Shown one piece after another: positions 40,710 to 50,353 of a stretch of 64,000 bases of DNA (within the stretch, counting starts at the first letter, position 1; every line of letters starts with the position of its first letter). Below the pieces are notes generated by a model. The model saw nothing but the letters and a program-made list of their open reading frames with translations. It was not told where the DNA came from and did no database searches. The position numbers and the translations under genes were made by a program. This stretch comes from an uncultured Bacilli bacterium (GTDB lineage Bacteria; Bacillota_I; Bacilli_A; RF39; UBA660): contig CAJTZU010000004.1 in assembly GCA_910584165.1 (NCBI GenBank), positions 108,079-172,078 on the forward strand, given 5' to 3'.

Positions 40710-42945
40710 AATCATCCCCAAAGAAATCATCAAAAAATTCATCATCACTAATTTGAGGAGTTGATAATTTAGAAGATTGCTCATTAGACACCACTGGAGA
40801 ATCTACTTTTGGTTGCTCAGCAGGAGCTGAACTCTCCACTTTTGGTTGTTGAAATACATCCATAGGAGGTTTTGGAATATCCATTTTTACTGTTTCTGGA
40901 GTTTCCTTTTTCTCTACTGGAGGAGTATCAACAACTGGTTTCTCTTCTTTTTTCTGAGCCTCTTTTTCTTTCTTTTCTTCCTCTTCTAATTCTGCTATCT
41001 TCGCATCTATTTTCTTAACTAATTCTTCTACATTAATTCCGCCACCAGCTGGTTTCTTTGGTTTTGGAATATCTCCACCAACTGGAGGTAAAGGTTTAGA
41101 TGAGAATGGATTTTGTGGTGTTCCATTGCCAAATGGAGCTCCTCCTGCAAATGGCGAAGATGGAGTAGAAATTTCTGGATTTAATGGAGGCACACTACCA
41201 CCCGCTCCAGTATTTCCAAGTAAATTATTAATTTTTTCTTCCCTTTTCTTTTCAACATAAGTTTTTAAGTCAAAGGTTTGAACAGGAATTTCCTCTCTTT
41301 GTGGATAATCCGCTTTAGGAAATTTATGTCCCCAATCCATTTGATAGTTTGGAGTTAATTTTGTTTTAAATGGCATTGTTCGAATACGTAAAATAATGGT
41401 GTGCCACTGCTCCATACGTTGTAAATCACTAACAGTAACAAGTGGTGTTGAAGTAGTTTTCTCTTTTTCTTTCGATTTTACCTCTCCACACATTTTACTG
41501 ATTTCTTCCAAGGCACTTAACTCTGTACTAATTAAATAAACTATATTACCGCAGTTACCTTTAATAGTTTCTCCATTTTCTTTTCCATATACTTCATAAA
41601 GTTGGGAGAAGTTCTGGATAATAAAAGTAAAACGGATATTTCTAGAACGAGCTGCCGTTACCATGGTTGTTACATCTTTTAAAGGTGGCATATTCGCAAA
41701 CTCATCTAGAATAAAATTTGTTCTATGTGGAAGTTTTCCTCCACTTTCTTGTGCAACTGAAATAAGTGTTTCATAACATTGCTTTAAGAAAATAGTTACC
41801 AAGGTATGATAAGTTGTTTTTTCATCTTGAATTACAATAAATACAGCAGTCTTTTTTCTACCTATATCACGCATATCAAAATCGTTATTAGCTAACATTT
41901 CTGATAAATTAGTACGTGATGCGAATAGTTGAACTCTTTGCTTAAATACAGAAAGGATAGAGCCCTTTGTTTCATTAGGTGCCATTAAGGTTGAGGAAGC
42001 TTTTATATAAGCTGTACTAGCAGGGTCTTTAAAACTAAAGTATTCTTTAATATAAGTAGTATTTGCTAACTTTTCCTCACCAATAGTAGTCATTAAGTTA
42101 ATACTATTTAAGTTAATTTGATTTTCATTTCCATCTTCAAATAAGGAAATTGCTAATCCTGCAAAATAATCCGCAGAAGTATTTTCCCAGAATGGGTCCT
42201 GACCTTTTGCTGAAGGATCTTTCAAGATATTAGCAGCTAAGTCTTCCAATAACTCTATAGATTTATCAATTTTATGATCTTTATATAAAGAATAAGGTAA
42301 ATACATTGGATTCCAACTATTTCCTTGTTGAGGATCACGGAAATTAAGTAATACTATATTGTATCCTAAACTTCTTAAATAATTAGAAGTATCTTCATAA
42401 ATTTCACCTTTAGGGTCGGTGATAATCATAGATTCATCATGTTTAGCAAGTAAGTTTACCATTGGTAAAACGGTCGTTTGTGTTTTACCAGCACCAGTAG
42501 AACCGATTACTAAGTTATGATATCCACCATTATCTACCCATACTTGCTTAGGTGTCATAATAATTGGAATTCCTGCTGCCTCTGTTTTAGGTGCTAAAGG
42601 GTCAACGGCAACAATATCTAACCCTTTTTTCATTTCTTTATCCTTTTCCCATCTAGAATAATTTTTTTCCTTTTTCTCACCTATTTGAAGACCAATTCCT
42701 TCTTCTCTTTCAAAGAACCAAGATTGAACACTCATAAACATAGCAATAATCGCAATTATAAAAAGCATCATTGTGAACCAAAAATATTTTGTTATTGCAG
42801 GAATAATAGTAAATCCAGCAAATTCTCCTTCAGATATAAAAAGTCCTACATTAGAAACCGCTAAACTAATTAAAATAAATACTAAGGCAGTAAAGGCTAA
42901 AAAGATGATAACATCTTTGGTATCTGCTCTAAATTTTAATTTCAT
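40708..42945 (-). CDS. virD4: VirD4/TraG-type coupling ATPase
   Basis: A 745-residue type IV coupling protein. Two N-terminal membrane helices (about 11-32 and 52-76), Walker A GSTGAGKT at 148-155, the adjacent VIITDPKGE-type segment (IITDPKGEIYED), and Walker B FILDEFANMPP near 411-420, with the VTAARSRNIRFTFIIQN region typical of TraG/VirD4. The last 180 residues are Pro/Glu/Lys-rich, an unusual disordered tail that may recruit substrates. It is the last gene of the locus. No relaxase is nearby, so the substrate may be protein. Confidence 0.92.
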   Translation of the reverse strand: MKLKFRADTKDVIIFLAFTALVFILISLAVSNVGLFISEGEFAGFTIIPAITKYFWFTMMLFIIAIIAMFMSVQSWFFEREEGIGLQIGEKKEKNYSRWEKDKEMKKGLDIVAVDPLAPKTEAAGIPIIMTPKQVWVDNGGYHNLVIGSTGAGKTQTTVLPMVNLLAKHDESMIITDPKGEIYEDTSNYLRSLGYNIVLLNFRDPQQGNSWNPMYLPYSLYKDHKIDKSIELLEDLAANILKDPSAKGQDPFWENTSADYFAGLAISLFEDGNENQINLNSINLMTTIGEEKLANTTYIKEYFSFKDPASTAYIKASSTLMAPNETKGSILSVFKQRVQLFASRTNLSEMLANNDFDMRDIGRKKTAVFIVIQDEKTTYHTLVTIFLKQCYETLISVAQESGGKLPHRTNFILDEFANMPPLKDVTTMVTAARSRNIRFTFIIQNFSQLYEVYGKENGETIKGNCGNIVYLISTELSALEEISKMCGEVKSKEKEKTTSTPLVTVSDLQRMEQWHTIILRIRTMPFKTKLTPNYQMDWGHKFPKADYPQREEIPVQTFDLKTYVEKKREEKINNLLGNTGAGGSVPPLNPEISTPSSPFAGGAPFGNGTPQNPFSSKPLPPVGGDIPKPKKPAGGGINVEELVKKIDAKIAELEEEEKKEKEAQKKEEKPVVDTPPVEKKETPETVKMDIPKPPMDVFQQPKVESSAPAEQPKVDSPVVSNEQSSKLSTPQISDDEFFDDFFGDD

Positions 42946-42954
42946 ACTATCACC

Positions 42955-43662
42955 TTAATCCTCTAAATTATTTCTATTTTTATTACCTGTAATAAATCCT
43001 GATATTCCAATAAAAAGAATAAGACCAACTACAACCACAATTCCTATAATAATATATGGGAAATTAGAATTTTCATCTTTTTTAATTAAATTTTTATTAA
43101 AAGTAATTTTAATCTCTTTTTCCTCAGTTTCTTCATCAAAATTCCAAACATAAGAATGAGTATCTCTATTAAAACTATCTGCATTATGACTTGTTACTTC
43201 AAAAGGAATAATAAGCTTAATTCTTGCATCATGAATAGAATATAAACCATCCTGTGACTGCTCTGCATGATGGAATGAACCTTTAATACTTAATGTAATA
43301 GAATCTTCTGATTCCACATAAGACCATTCTTCAGATAATTGTTCTGGAACTTTCGATTTTTCTTTAAATTCTTTGATACTTCCATAAGTATTTTCTACTT
43401 TTACTCCAGCTTCTTTTTTATTTAATATTTGACTAATTTCAAAACCATTTTTATTTAGATAATCTAAGTTAGGCTCTAACATAAAACCAATTACTTCTTG
43501 AGCGGAAGAATACTCATAAGAATTGTAAAAATCAGCATCTTCCATCGCCGTAAATGATTCTTTTACTGTTAAATCTTCTTTGATTTCTAAAGTGTATTCT
43601 GCTGTACAACCACTACATAGAATAAATAAGCTAATAAATAATATCAATATTTTTTTATTCAT
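42955..43662 (-). CDS. Lipoprotein with C-terminal membrane helix, paralog A
   Basis: A 235-residue lipoprotein: signal peptide ending in a lipobox (FILCSGC), an ectodomain starting AEYTLEIKEDLTVKES, and a C-terminal membrane helix (about 203-224). The layout is an LppM-like domain held at both ends. It is paralogous to the protein at 45078. It lies between virD4 and the SpoIID-C39 hydrolase in one operon. AGGAGGAATTT precedes the ATG. Role inferred: envelope component of the secretion system. Confidence 0.72.
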   Translation of the reverse strand: MNKKILILFISLFILCSGCTAEYTLEIKEDLTVKESFTAMEDADFYNSYEYSSAQEVIGFMLEPNLDYLNKNGFEISQILNKKEAGVKVENTYGSIKEFKEKSKVPEQLSEEWSYVESEDSITLSIKGSFHHAEQSQDGLYSIHDARIKLIIPFEVTSHNADSFNRDTHSYVWNFDEETEEKEIKITFNKNLIKKDENSNFPYIIIGIVVVVGLILFIGISGFITGNKNRNNLED

Positions 43663-43671
43663 AAATTCCTC

Positions 43672-45066
43672 CTATTTTGTGATTATTAAGAATCCACTTG
43701 GTCTCATTTGTGATACTATCAAGCTGAATGCATACCACTTTGTTTGAGTTCTAGCTCTACTAGCAGGGTCTGCGACAGATACATGCCCATCTGAGCGTGT
43801 CCCAGTAAGAACAATATAATGTCCTCCAGAAGTAAATGTTCCTGGGCCCATTAATACAATAACTAAGGATTTACCACTTGCTAAAGCATTAGTAACTTTA
43901 GAGTAATTGCCACCTTTACTAACAAATTCACCTTTATATCCATATTTTTCTGCTAATTTTTTTAGTGTTCCATATACAGTACCACTACTAGTACATCCAC
44001 CCATTTGACAAGTCTGTTGAGTCATCGTAATTGGGTCAATATCTCTACCTTCAAAACTAGATAAAACAATTGCTAAAGAAGTTGGACCACATCCATGACT
44101 GGAAATGGTTGCCCATTTTCCTTTAGAACCTTTATATTGTGCTGTTCTATAATCAGAAGAATAATACTGTGTCTTATAATCTCCTTGATTCCAATATCTA
44201 ATAGTTCCAAATTCTGAATCCACATATTCAATATTTCCAGCAAAATTACTATCTGGCAAATTTCCTAATGAAGACTTAGAAGAACCATAGAAAGTATCCA
44301 AAATTTCTTGATAAGTTTTACCATTTTTTGCCATCCATCCTGCTACTGTTTGACTCATCCCAAAATGATGAGTAGTAGAAGGTGCTCCTGTTTTAGAAGC
44401 CCAATTATTTGCTTTTAATACTTCTTCCTTAGAAGGTCCTTCCCAAGTCCATGCTGTACTTGGATCATTACCAAATTTTTGAAAGTTAATTTTCCATTTT
44501 CCATTAACTTCCATACAAAATTTTGCATTAGGATAAGATAAATACTGTGTTAAAGCAACTTTTCCATCCTTCATAATAACTTGTCCAGAAGTTGCTTTTG
44601 CTGCCTCTATAAAGGGAGCGTCACTAGCATTATTAGGATCTACTTCTGAAAACGTTTGAAAATTTTGACCATTATCAACTGTACAATCTAAACTATCACC
44701 ACGACTTGCTATTACATAAGATCTAGCTGCAACAGCTTGTGCTTTTAGTAACTCTGGTTTATCTGATTCAGAACCAATTTCATGTTTTACAACACCTGCA
44801 ACATACTCATCTAAAGTATAAGTTCCTGAACCACGTACAGTTACCATACTACAAACACCATTATAGTTAGAAATAATAGAGGAAGATTCTTCGCCAAATA
44901 TATACTCATACATTCCTTTTAATCTATAAATTTCTTCTCTCTTTAAAGAAACTGGTAATTTATTTTTTTCATTCACATAATCATAAGAAAAAACATTTGC
45001 AATTGGAAATAAGAATAGGCAAATACATAAGTTAAGAATTAATACTATTTTCATTCGTTTTTTCAT
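43672..45066 (-). CDS. Secreted SpoIID-like / C39-like two-domain cell-wall hydrolase
   Basis: A 464-residue secreted protein. Signal peptide about 1-27; a SpoIID-like domain (about 75-265) with GYVAGVVKHEIG-type sequence (TLDEYVAGVVKHEIGSES, catalytic-type E96) and LLKAQAVAARSYV; then a C39-like papain-fold domain with C326 (HGCGPTSLAIVL), H416 (GGHYIVLTG) and D433 (VADPAS). SpoIID cleaves denuded glycan strands, so this fusion could open the wall for the machine, while the C39 domain may process peptides or bridges. GAGGTGTGCT precedes the chosen ATG. Confidence 0.85.
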   Translation of the reverse strand: MKKRMKIVLILNLCICLFLFPIANVFSYDYVNEKNKLPVSLKREEIYRLKGMYEYIFGEESSSIISNYNGVCSMVTVRGSGTYTLDEYVAGVVKHEIGSESDKPELLKAQAVAARSYVIASRGDSLDCTVDNGQNFQTFSEVDPNNASDAPFIEAAKATSGQVIMKDGKVALTQYLSYPNAKFCMEVNGKWKINFQKFGNDPSTAWTWEGPSKEEVLKANNWASKTGAPSTTHHFGMSQTVAGWMAKNGKTYQEILDTFYGSSKSSLGNLPDSNFAGNIEYVDSEFGTIRYWNQGDYKTQYYSSDYRTAQYKGSKGKWATISSHGCGPTSLAIVLSSFEGRDIDPITMTQQTCQMGGCTSSGTVYGTLKKLAEKYGYKGEFVSKGGNYSKVTNALASGKSLVIVLMGPGTFTSGGHYIVLTGTRSDGHVSVADPASRARTQTKWYAFSLIVSQMRPSGFLIITK

Positions 45067-45077
45067 AGCACACCTCA

Positions 45078-45758
45078 CTAAATTTCATTAATGTTTTTTC
45101 TTTTTGATATTTTTGTATAGGCATAAAGAATTAAAACTATTACTATCACAATCATTAAACAACCAAGAATTCTTACACCATAATACATATATTTAGATTC
45201 TGTTAACATATCAATTTGTATATCTACATTATTAGAATTCGTACTATCAATCTGCCATACATATTCTTTATCAAATATCCCATATTCAATATTGGCATAA
45301 TCTATTTTATTACCTGTAACAATTTTAAAATCTAAAGTCTCATTTTTATTTTCTAAACAAGAAAATTTACCAGATAAATGAATAGATATTTTTCCTTTGC
45401 TCATATAAATTTCTTTTTTTTCAAAACATTCATTAATTATTTTTGAATTTTGAAACTGATCTTTTTTATAAGAATATTTTAAATCAATTGTCGTTACATT
45501 ATCAACTTCTGATACATTTCGTTCATAAACATCTAACTTATTATTTAATACAGGATATAAATCACCAGTTTTTAAATATTCTATGGAATCTCTACTTTTA
45601 AGACTCATATCAGGAGCTAATTCCTCATCAATTATCTCCGAATTATTAATAGACAACTTTATATTTTCCTCTATTTTATCTCCTTTGATATTCAATTGAT
45701 ATTCCGTGCTACATCCACAAAGAAGGCAAAACAAGAAAAGTAATATTATTTTTTTCAT
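45078..45758 (-). CDS. Lipoprotein with C-terminal membrane helix, paralog B
   Basis: A 226-residue lipoprotein (lipobox LLCGC) whose ectodomain begins STEYQLNIKGDKIEENIKLS and which ends with a membrane helix (about 195-215) and a basic tail. Start and topology match the protein at 42955, so the two are paralogs flanking the hydrolase gene. GGGAGGATAAAA precedes the chosen ATG; an ATG seven codons upstream lies inside the preceding gene's end. Likely an envelope subunit. Confidence 0.7.
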   Translation of the reverse strand: MKKIILLFLFCLLCGCSTEYQLNIKGDKIEENIKLSINNSEIIDEELAPDMSLKSRDSIEYLKTGDLYPVLNNKLDVYERNVSEVDNVTTIDLKYSYKKDQFQNSKIINECFEKKEIYMSKGKISIHLSGKFSCLENKNETLDFKIVTGNKIDYANIEYGIFDKEYVWQIDSTNSNNVDIQIDMLTESKYMYYGVRILGCLMIVIVIVLILYAYTKISKRKNINEI

Positions 45759-45769
45759 TTTTATCCTCC

Positions 45770-47680
45770 CTATGAACACATATTTAAAGCTCCAATATAA
45801 TTTTTAGGATTATCTAAGTTTCCATCTTTCTTAAAACTAATATGTAAATGGTTACCTGTTGAACTACCTGTTGTTCCAACAGCCATTATTACATCTCCTT
45901 GTTTAACTTTATCACCTTTTGATACAAATAATTTTGAAGCATGCATATAAATAGAAACAACTCCATTGCCATGGTCAATACGAATATAGTTTCCCATTGA
46001 CTTATCAAATCCGGCTGATGCAACTGTGCCATCAGCAACTGCATAAACAGAAGTTCCTGCTGCCGCTGGGTAATCATCTCCTGAATGATAATGTCTTTCA
46101 CCAGATATAGGGTGAATACGATATCCATAAGCGGATGATCTACATCTAGTAGCTCCACTTGGAAGTGGGAAAATATAATCTCCTGTTGCTTCCGATGGAG
46201 TCATATCTGTATTTCCATTTTCATCTACTGTAGGTGCATCTTCTTCTTCAAGATAGAGTTTATGCTCTATATATTCTAATAAAAATTCATCATATTTTTC
46301 TAAATCTAAACTATATACACTAGAAATGTCATAAGTTTCTCCAGCATCGCATTGTAAATAATAAGGTTGGCCTGGTTTCAAATATTGATCCTCAATATCT
46401 ACATCAGATTTGGTCTTTGTTATAATAACCGATGTTGTACCATCTGCATTCGTAACAGTTTTAGTACAAGTTTGAGTAGTATTTTTAGTCACCATATTTT
46501 TAGCAAGTATCTGCAAATCATAAATATAAGTATGTGGGGATAAATATGCATAACCAGCTATCTTTTTATAATCATAATCCCAATCTAAATTCATTAAAAT
46601 ATTATATTTCTCTACATCGTCATAGTTATACTCATTTAAAAATGCACTATGCATATCAACAACATCTAAATCCATACTTACAGCAGTAGACATTAATAAT
46701 CGCCAATCTAATGAAACATTATATTTATGTCTATAGCGAAGGGCAATATCATTAATCTTAATTTGAAACTTTACCTCATCTCGTTCCATACATTCTTCTG
46801 TTTTACATCCAAAATATTCATATAAGTTTCCCAAATTTTCGTATCGAGATAATAGTTCATCATAAGTAGAATAACTTCCACCCATACCTACATCATCACC
46901 ACGGCCAACTTTATCAGAAACACTAGAATTTCCTCTGCCTGTTGAATTTCCATAGAATATTGCTGATAATTTTTCGTCTCCCTCATATGCAACAATTATA
47001 ACCATAAACATCAGAATAAAACAAAAAGATGGTAAAATTGCTAGTAATAATACTAATTTTACTTTTAAAGGAACACGTAAAACAATATTTCCGTTTCTCT
47101 TTTCCTTTTCTTGTTCCTCGGATTCTTTTTCCTCTGCGTCCTTTTCTGCTTCACTTTTTCCAGCATTTCCGATTGTCTTTAATCCTTTGTTGAGTGCTGC
47201 CATGGCTGGATGCTTTGACATTGCCATATCTAAAGCCTTTTTGCCTAATTTTGAATTAGCAACTTTATCACTAACTCCTTTAGGCACTCCCATGGTTTGT
47301 AATCCTTTAGAAGCCACCTTATTTCTTAAAGCATCTCCACGATTATTAGCTGATTTACCATTACTAGAATTATTAGGAAGATTACTATTACTTCCTCCAT
47401 TCATTTTTGACAAAGCATCTTTATTAGGAAGTGCATTTTTATTTTGAATTCCTTGATTAGAATTCAAACCGTTATTTTTATTTCCAATACTATTTTTATT
47501 GGGTAATGCATTGGCAGAATGTGGATTAGAGCTTAACTGTTGTGGCATAGAAGCATTCTTTTCTCTTGCATCTTGCAAAGCTTTTCCTTCTTGCTCCATT
47601 CTCCTTGCTTGTACAGACGATGATAACGATGAGTTTCTTCCCTCATCGTTATTATTTTCTATACTTCTTCCATCTTTCAT
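45770..47680 (-). CDS. Membrane-anchored M23 peptidase (VirB1-like wall hydrolase)
   Basis: A 636-residue protein: long Asn/Ser/Lys-rich cytoplasmic N-terminus (1-205), one membrane helix (about 207-232), an extracellular helical region with cysteines, and a C-terminal M23/LytM domain (about 510-636) with YRIHPISGERHYHSGDDYPA, MHASKLFV and NHLHISF supplying the zinc ligands. M23 endopeptidases cut peptidoglycan cross-links, the role of VirB1-like enzymes in T4SS. It lies directly after VirB4. The huge cytosolic tail is unusual and could tie the hydrolase to the ATPase. Confidence 0.85.
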   Translation of the reverse strand: MKDGRSIENNNDEGRNSSLSSSVQARRMEQEGKALQDAREKNASMPQQLSSNPHSANALPNKNSIGNKNNGLNSNQGIQNKNALPNKDALSKMNGGSNSNLPNNSSNGKSANNRGDALRNKVASKGLQTMGVPKGVSDKVANSKLGKKALDMAMSKHPAMAALNKGLKTIGNAGKSEAEKDAEEKESEEQEKEKRNGNIVLRVPLKVKLVLLLAILPSFCFILMFMVIIVAYEGDEKLSAIFYGNSTGRGNSSVSDKVGRGDDVGMGGSYSTYDELLSRYENLGNLYEYFGCKTEECMERDEVKFQIKINDIALRYRHKYNVSLDWRLLMSTAVSMDLDVVDMHSAFLNEYNYDDVEKYNILMNLDWDYDYKKIAGYAYLSPHTYIYDLQILAKNMVTKNTTQTCTKTVTNADGTTSVIITKTKSDVDIEDQYLKPGQPYYLQCDAGETYDISSVYSLDLEKYDEFLLEYIEHKLYLEEEDAPTVDENGNTDMTPSEATGDYIFPLPSGATRCRSSAYGYRIHPISGERHYHSGDDYPAAAGTSVYAVADGTVASAGFDKSMGNYIRIDHGNGVVSIYMHASKLFVSKGDKVKQGDVIMAVGTTGSSTGNHLHISFKKDGNLDNPKNYIGALNMCS

Positions 47681-47702
47681 AGAATCACCTACTTACTAAG
47701 TT

Positions 47703-49490
47703 CTATAATCCTCCGCCCTTACCGAAAGATTCTAACTCTTCTTCTGTTGCAATAATATTAATTCTCATACGTCTAGAACCACAAACAAATAGTGCTTCAC
47801 CTTGACCATATCTTTTAATACTATCTATTTCACTTTCATTTAAATCAATTAACTTCGCTAAATCCTCTGCTGCTTGTTTCTTTAAGCCCATCGCTAAATA
47901 ATAAGAAGCATTATCGAAAATTGCCTTACCTTGAACAAATACTGCAGGATCACAGAAATCTGTAGGCTGTTGTGTAATAATAATAGTTCCTGTGTTATAT
48001 TTACGAGCACGTCTTTGGATTTGCGCTAAGAAGTCTGCTCCTAAAGCATTTTGATTACTAAGTAATACGTGTGCTTCATCTACCATTAAAACCGTATTAC
48101 GTCTAGCATCTAATGTTAAACTCCACGCATATTTAAGAACATTAAAGAATAACGCATTTCTAATATTCATATCAGAGTTCATTAACTCTTTTATATTAAA
48201 TACAATAAACTCACTATTAGATTGAATAGTTGTATGACCATCAAAGTAATAACGAAGTTCTTTAATCAATGGTCTAATTTTTAATTCCAATCTCTCTAAG
48301 ACATCACGCTCTTGTGTACGTTCTGGCATAGATAATATCTTACCTTTAATAGTAGCATAAACGTCTTTTAAAGTTGGATAATCTTTAGAAGTCAATTTTG
48401 TAAAATCAGTGTCAAAGTTAATGTTAAAACGTCTATAAGTTTCTTGAAGAACTTCACTAAACATATTAGTAACATCTTCTTCTACTGATGGGTCATAATA
48501 TTTCAAGAAAGCTTTTACAGATTGTAAAGTTCTTGTTAAAGTAGTATATCCTAATCCTTGTTTAATTTCATCTTCATCAGCATCCATTACAACTTCAAGT
48601 GGATTTATCATACCAAATTCTCCACCTTTTCCTAAGCTGATAAAGTCTCCACCATATAAGTGACACATATCTTCAAGTTCACCTTCTGGATCCATTACAA
48701 CTACTTGATTACTATTACGTAAATGACTTCTAAGCAATAACTTAGCAGCAGTAGATTTACCACTACCAGAAGTACCTAAAATAATCATATTAGCATTATT
48801 TCTATTATGCTCTTTTTTTATTTGATATAAAAATTGATTAAATAAAATAACTCCACCAGAGAAATCTACTCCAAGTAAAGTAGCAAGTCCTGGATCTTTA
48901 ATACTATCAAAAATAAATGGATACATAGCTGCAATAGTTGGAGCAGGAATTGGAGTACCAATTCTATCTTCAATATCTTGCTTTGGATAAATAGGCAACA
49001 TAGACTTCAATACTTTTTCTTGCTCGAAACGTAATGGAATTGCCTTCATTTCCATTGCTTCTAAATAATTTCTAACTTGTAATTTTTTTACTGTTAATTC
49101 ATCTTCAGAATTTGCAGTTATCATAATATGCATTTGAAAGTCATAGATTTTTGCTTGACTAGCAGCTAACTCAGAAACGAATTGTTCCAAAGAATCATAA
49201 TCTTGTCTAATTCTTTCTTGAATCGTTCTATCATGCTCATCTTGATATCTTTGCTTTAAATCTGCAATCTCCTTATTCAACATCTTTTGAATAGAACTAA
49301 AAGGTAATGGAATATTTTTTATAACTAATTTAATTCCTGACATAGACGTTAAAGATGATAGATAACCAGGATAAATATATTTAGGATATCCTATTACTGT
49401 TAAAATGGTTGCATGTTTGTCACTAATAACAAAACTTGCTGGTTTAAACTCCAAGCCTTTAGGAGCAATTTGGCTTTTAACATCCATCAT
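47703..49490 (-). CDS. virB4: VirB4/TraC-type secretion ATPase
   Basis: A 595-residue ATPase that energises T4SS pilus or channel assembly. Walker A GTSGSGKST at 239-247, Walker B VLMVDEAHVLL with D471 E472, then TGTIIITQQPTDF and the NASYYLAMGL-KKQAAEDL segment typical of VirB4. It starts with a sequence that continues from the separate preceding ORF, and overlaps it by four bases (ATGA). It is somewhat short for VirB4 (usually 750-900), consistent with a separately encoded N-terminal domain. Confidence 0.92.
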   Translation of the reverse strand: MMDVKSQIAPKGLEFKPASFVISDKHATILTVIGYPKYIYPGYLSSLTSMSGIKLVIKNIPLPFSSIQKMLNKEIADLKQRYQDEHDRTIQERIRQDYDSLEQFVSELAASQAKIYDFQMHIMITANSEDELTVKKLQVRNYLEAMEMKAIPLRFEQEKVLKSMLPIYPKQDIEDRIGTPIPAPTIAAMYPFIFDSIKDPGLATLLGVDFSGGVILFNQFLYQIKKEHNRNNANMIILGTSGSGKSTAAKLLLRSHLRNSNQVVVMDPEGELEDMCHLYGGDFISLGKGGEFGMINPLEVVMDADEDEIKQGLGYTTLTRTLQSVKAFLKYYDPSVEEDVTNMFSEVLQETYRRFNINFDTDFTKLTSKDYPTLKDVYATIKGKILSMPERTQERDVLERLELKIRPLIKELRYYFDGHTTIQSNSEFIVFNIKELMNSDMNIRNALFFNVLKYAWSLTLDARRNTVLMVDEAHVLLSNQNALGADFLAQIQRRARKYNTGTIIITQQPTDFCDPAVFVQGKAIFDNASYYLAMGLKKQAAEDLAKLIDLNESEIDSIKRYGQGEALFVCGSRRMRINIIATEEELESFGKGGGL

Positions 49491-50035
49491 GATAACACCG
49501 TCCCAAATTCTGTAGTTTGTCCACCATTTAAGAAATTATCTAATATCATTCTTAAATCATCATTCGTTGTTTGAAATGCAGTTAAACCTGCATTAGCAAA
49601 ATTATTAATTAAATTTCTAATTCTTTTATTAATTAATTCCCCATCTTTTTCCTTAAATAATAAGAAATATTCCGTATCTACAACATTATTATTTGTAAAC
49701 ATATTAGCTTTATTAATATCATCATTAATAATCTTCCTACGTGCTGGGTCAGTAGTTGTATTATATAACAATTGTAACTGTGATAAATAAACATTAATGT
49801 CTACTGGTCTATCTGCTACTACTGTCCAAAATTCATAATCAATAACATTATAAACAGTTTTTAAATTGGTAATAATGGCATTTTGCATACCAGAATCCAA
49901 AATGAAAATATTTCTAGGCATAATTTTTACACCCGTTACCTTTTGACCATTATCTAATATAATTTGACCATTAGTAATACTTTTTACAGGAACATCGTCC
50001 TCTGTATATTTACTTCTCGTTGTCGAATTTGCCAT
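49487..50035 (-). CDS. Probable separate N-terminal domain of VirB4
   Basis: A 182-residue soluble protein with KVTGVKIMPRNIFILDSGMQNAI and YEFWTVVADRPVDINVYLSQLQLLY, resembling the N-terminal region of VirB4/TraC-type ATPases, where the strand-rich N-domain ends in such segments. It ends in FGTVLS with a stop overlapping the VirB4 start, and the VirB4 ORF lacks this region. It overlaps the preceding VirB3-like gene by 26 bases. The alternative is an unrelated small subunit; I favour a split VirB4. Confidence 0.6.
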   Translation of the reverse strand: MANSTTRSKYTEDDVPVKSITNGQIILDNGQKVTGVKIMPRNIFILDSGMQNAIITNLKTVYNVIDYEFWTVVADRPVDINVYLSQLQLLYNTTTDPARRKIINDDINKANMFTNNNVVDTEYFLLFKEKDGELINKRIRNLINNFANAGLTAFQTTNDDLRMILDNFLNGGQTTEFGTVLS

Positions 50036-50333
50036 TATTGAAACACCATCCTCTCCATATAAAATGTTGTCTAGTTGTATAAAACGTAAATGCTATTCTA
50101 ATAAAAGTTCGTACATTATGATAATTTGGTATAGGCATTACTAGAAAACCACATGCACAACCAGGAGCAATTGCTATAATCGCATATAGCAATTGATCTA
50201 CTGGAAGTAACATAAGTAATACTAGTGATACGATAACACCAACTATAAATATACCTAAATCTAATTCATTAAATAGCCCAAATATAAGCATAGACTTTTT
50301 TGAATTGGCTGGTATTAAAAATGATTGATTCAT
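50010..50333 (-). CDS. PrgI/VirB3-like membrane protein
   Basis: A 107-residue protein with two hydrophobic helices (about 27-42 and 48-67) after an N-terminal FLIPANSKKSMLIFGLFNELDLGIFI, and a C-terminal tail of aromatic and polar residues (HNVRTFIRIAFTFYTTRQHF). That IP-start and helix layout match the PrgI/TcpE/VirB3 group, which sits in the inner membrane with VirB4. Its place just before VirB4 supports this. GGGTGTGATAAATA precedes the ATG. Confidence 0.75.
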   Translation of the reverse strand: MNQSFLIPANSKKSMLIFGLFNELDLGIFIVGVIVSLVLLMLLPVDQLLYAIIAIAPGCACGFLVMPIPNYHNVRTFIRIAFTFYTTRQHFIWRGWCFNNGKFDNEK

Positions 50334-50353
50334 TATTTATCACACCCTTTTTA

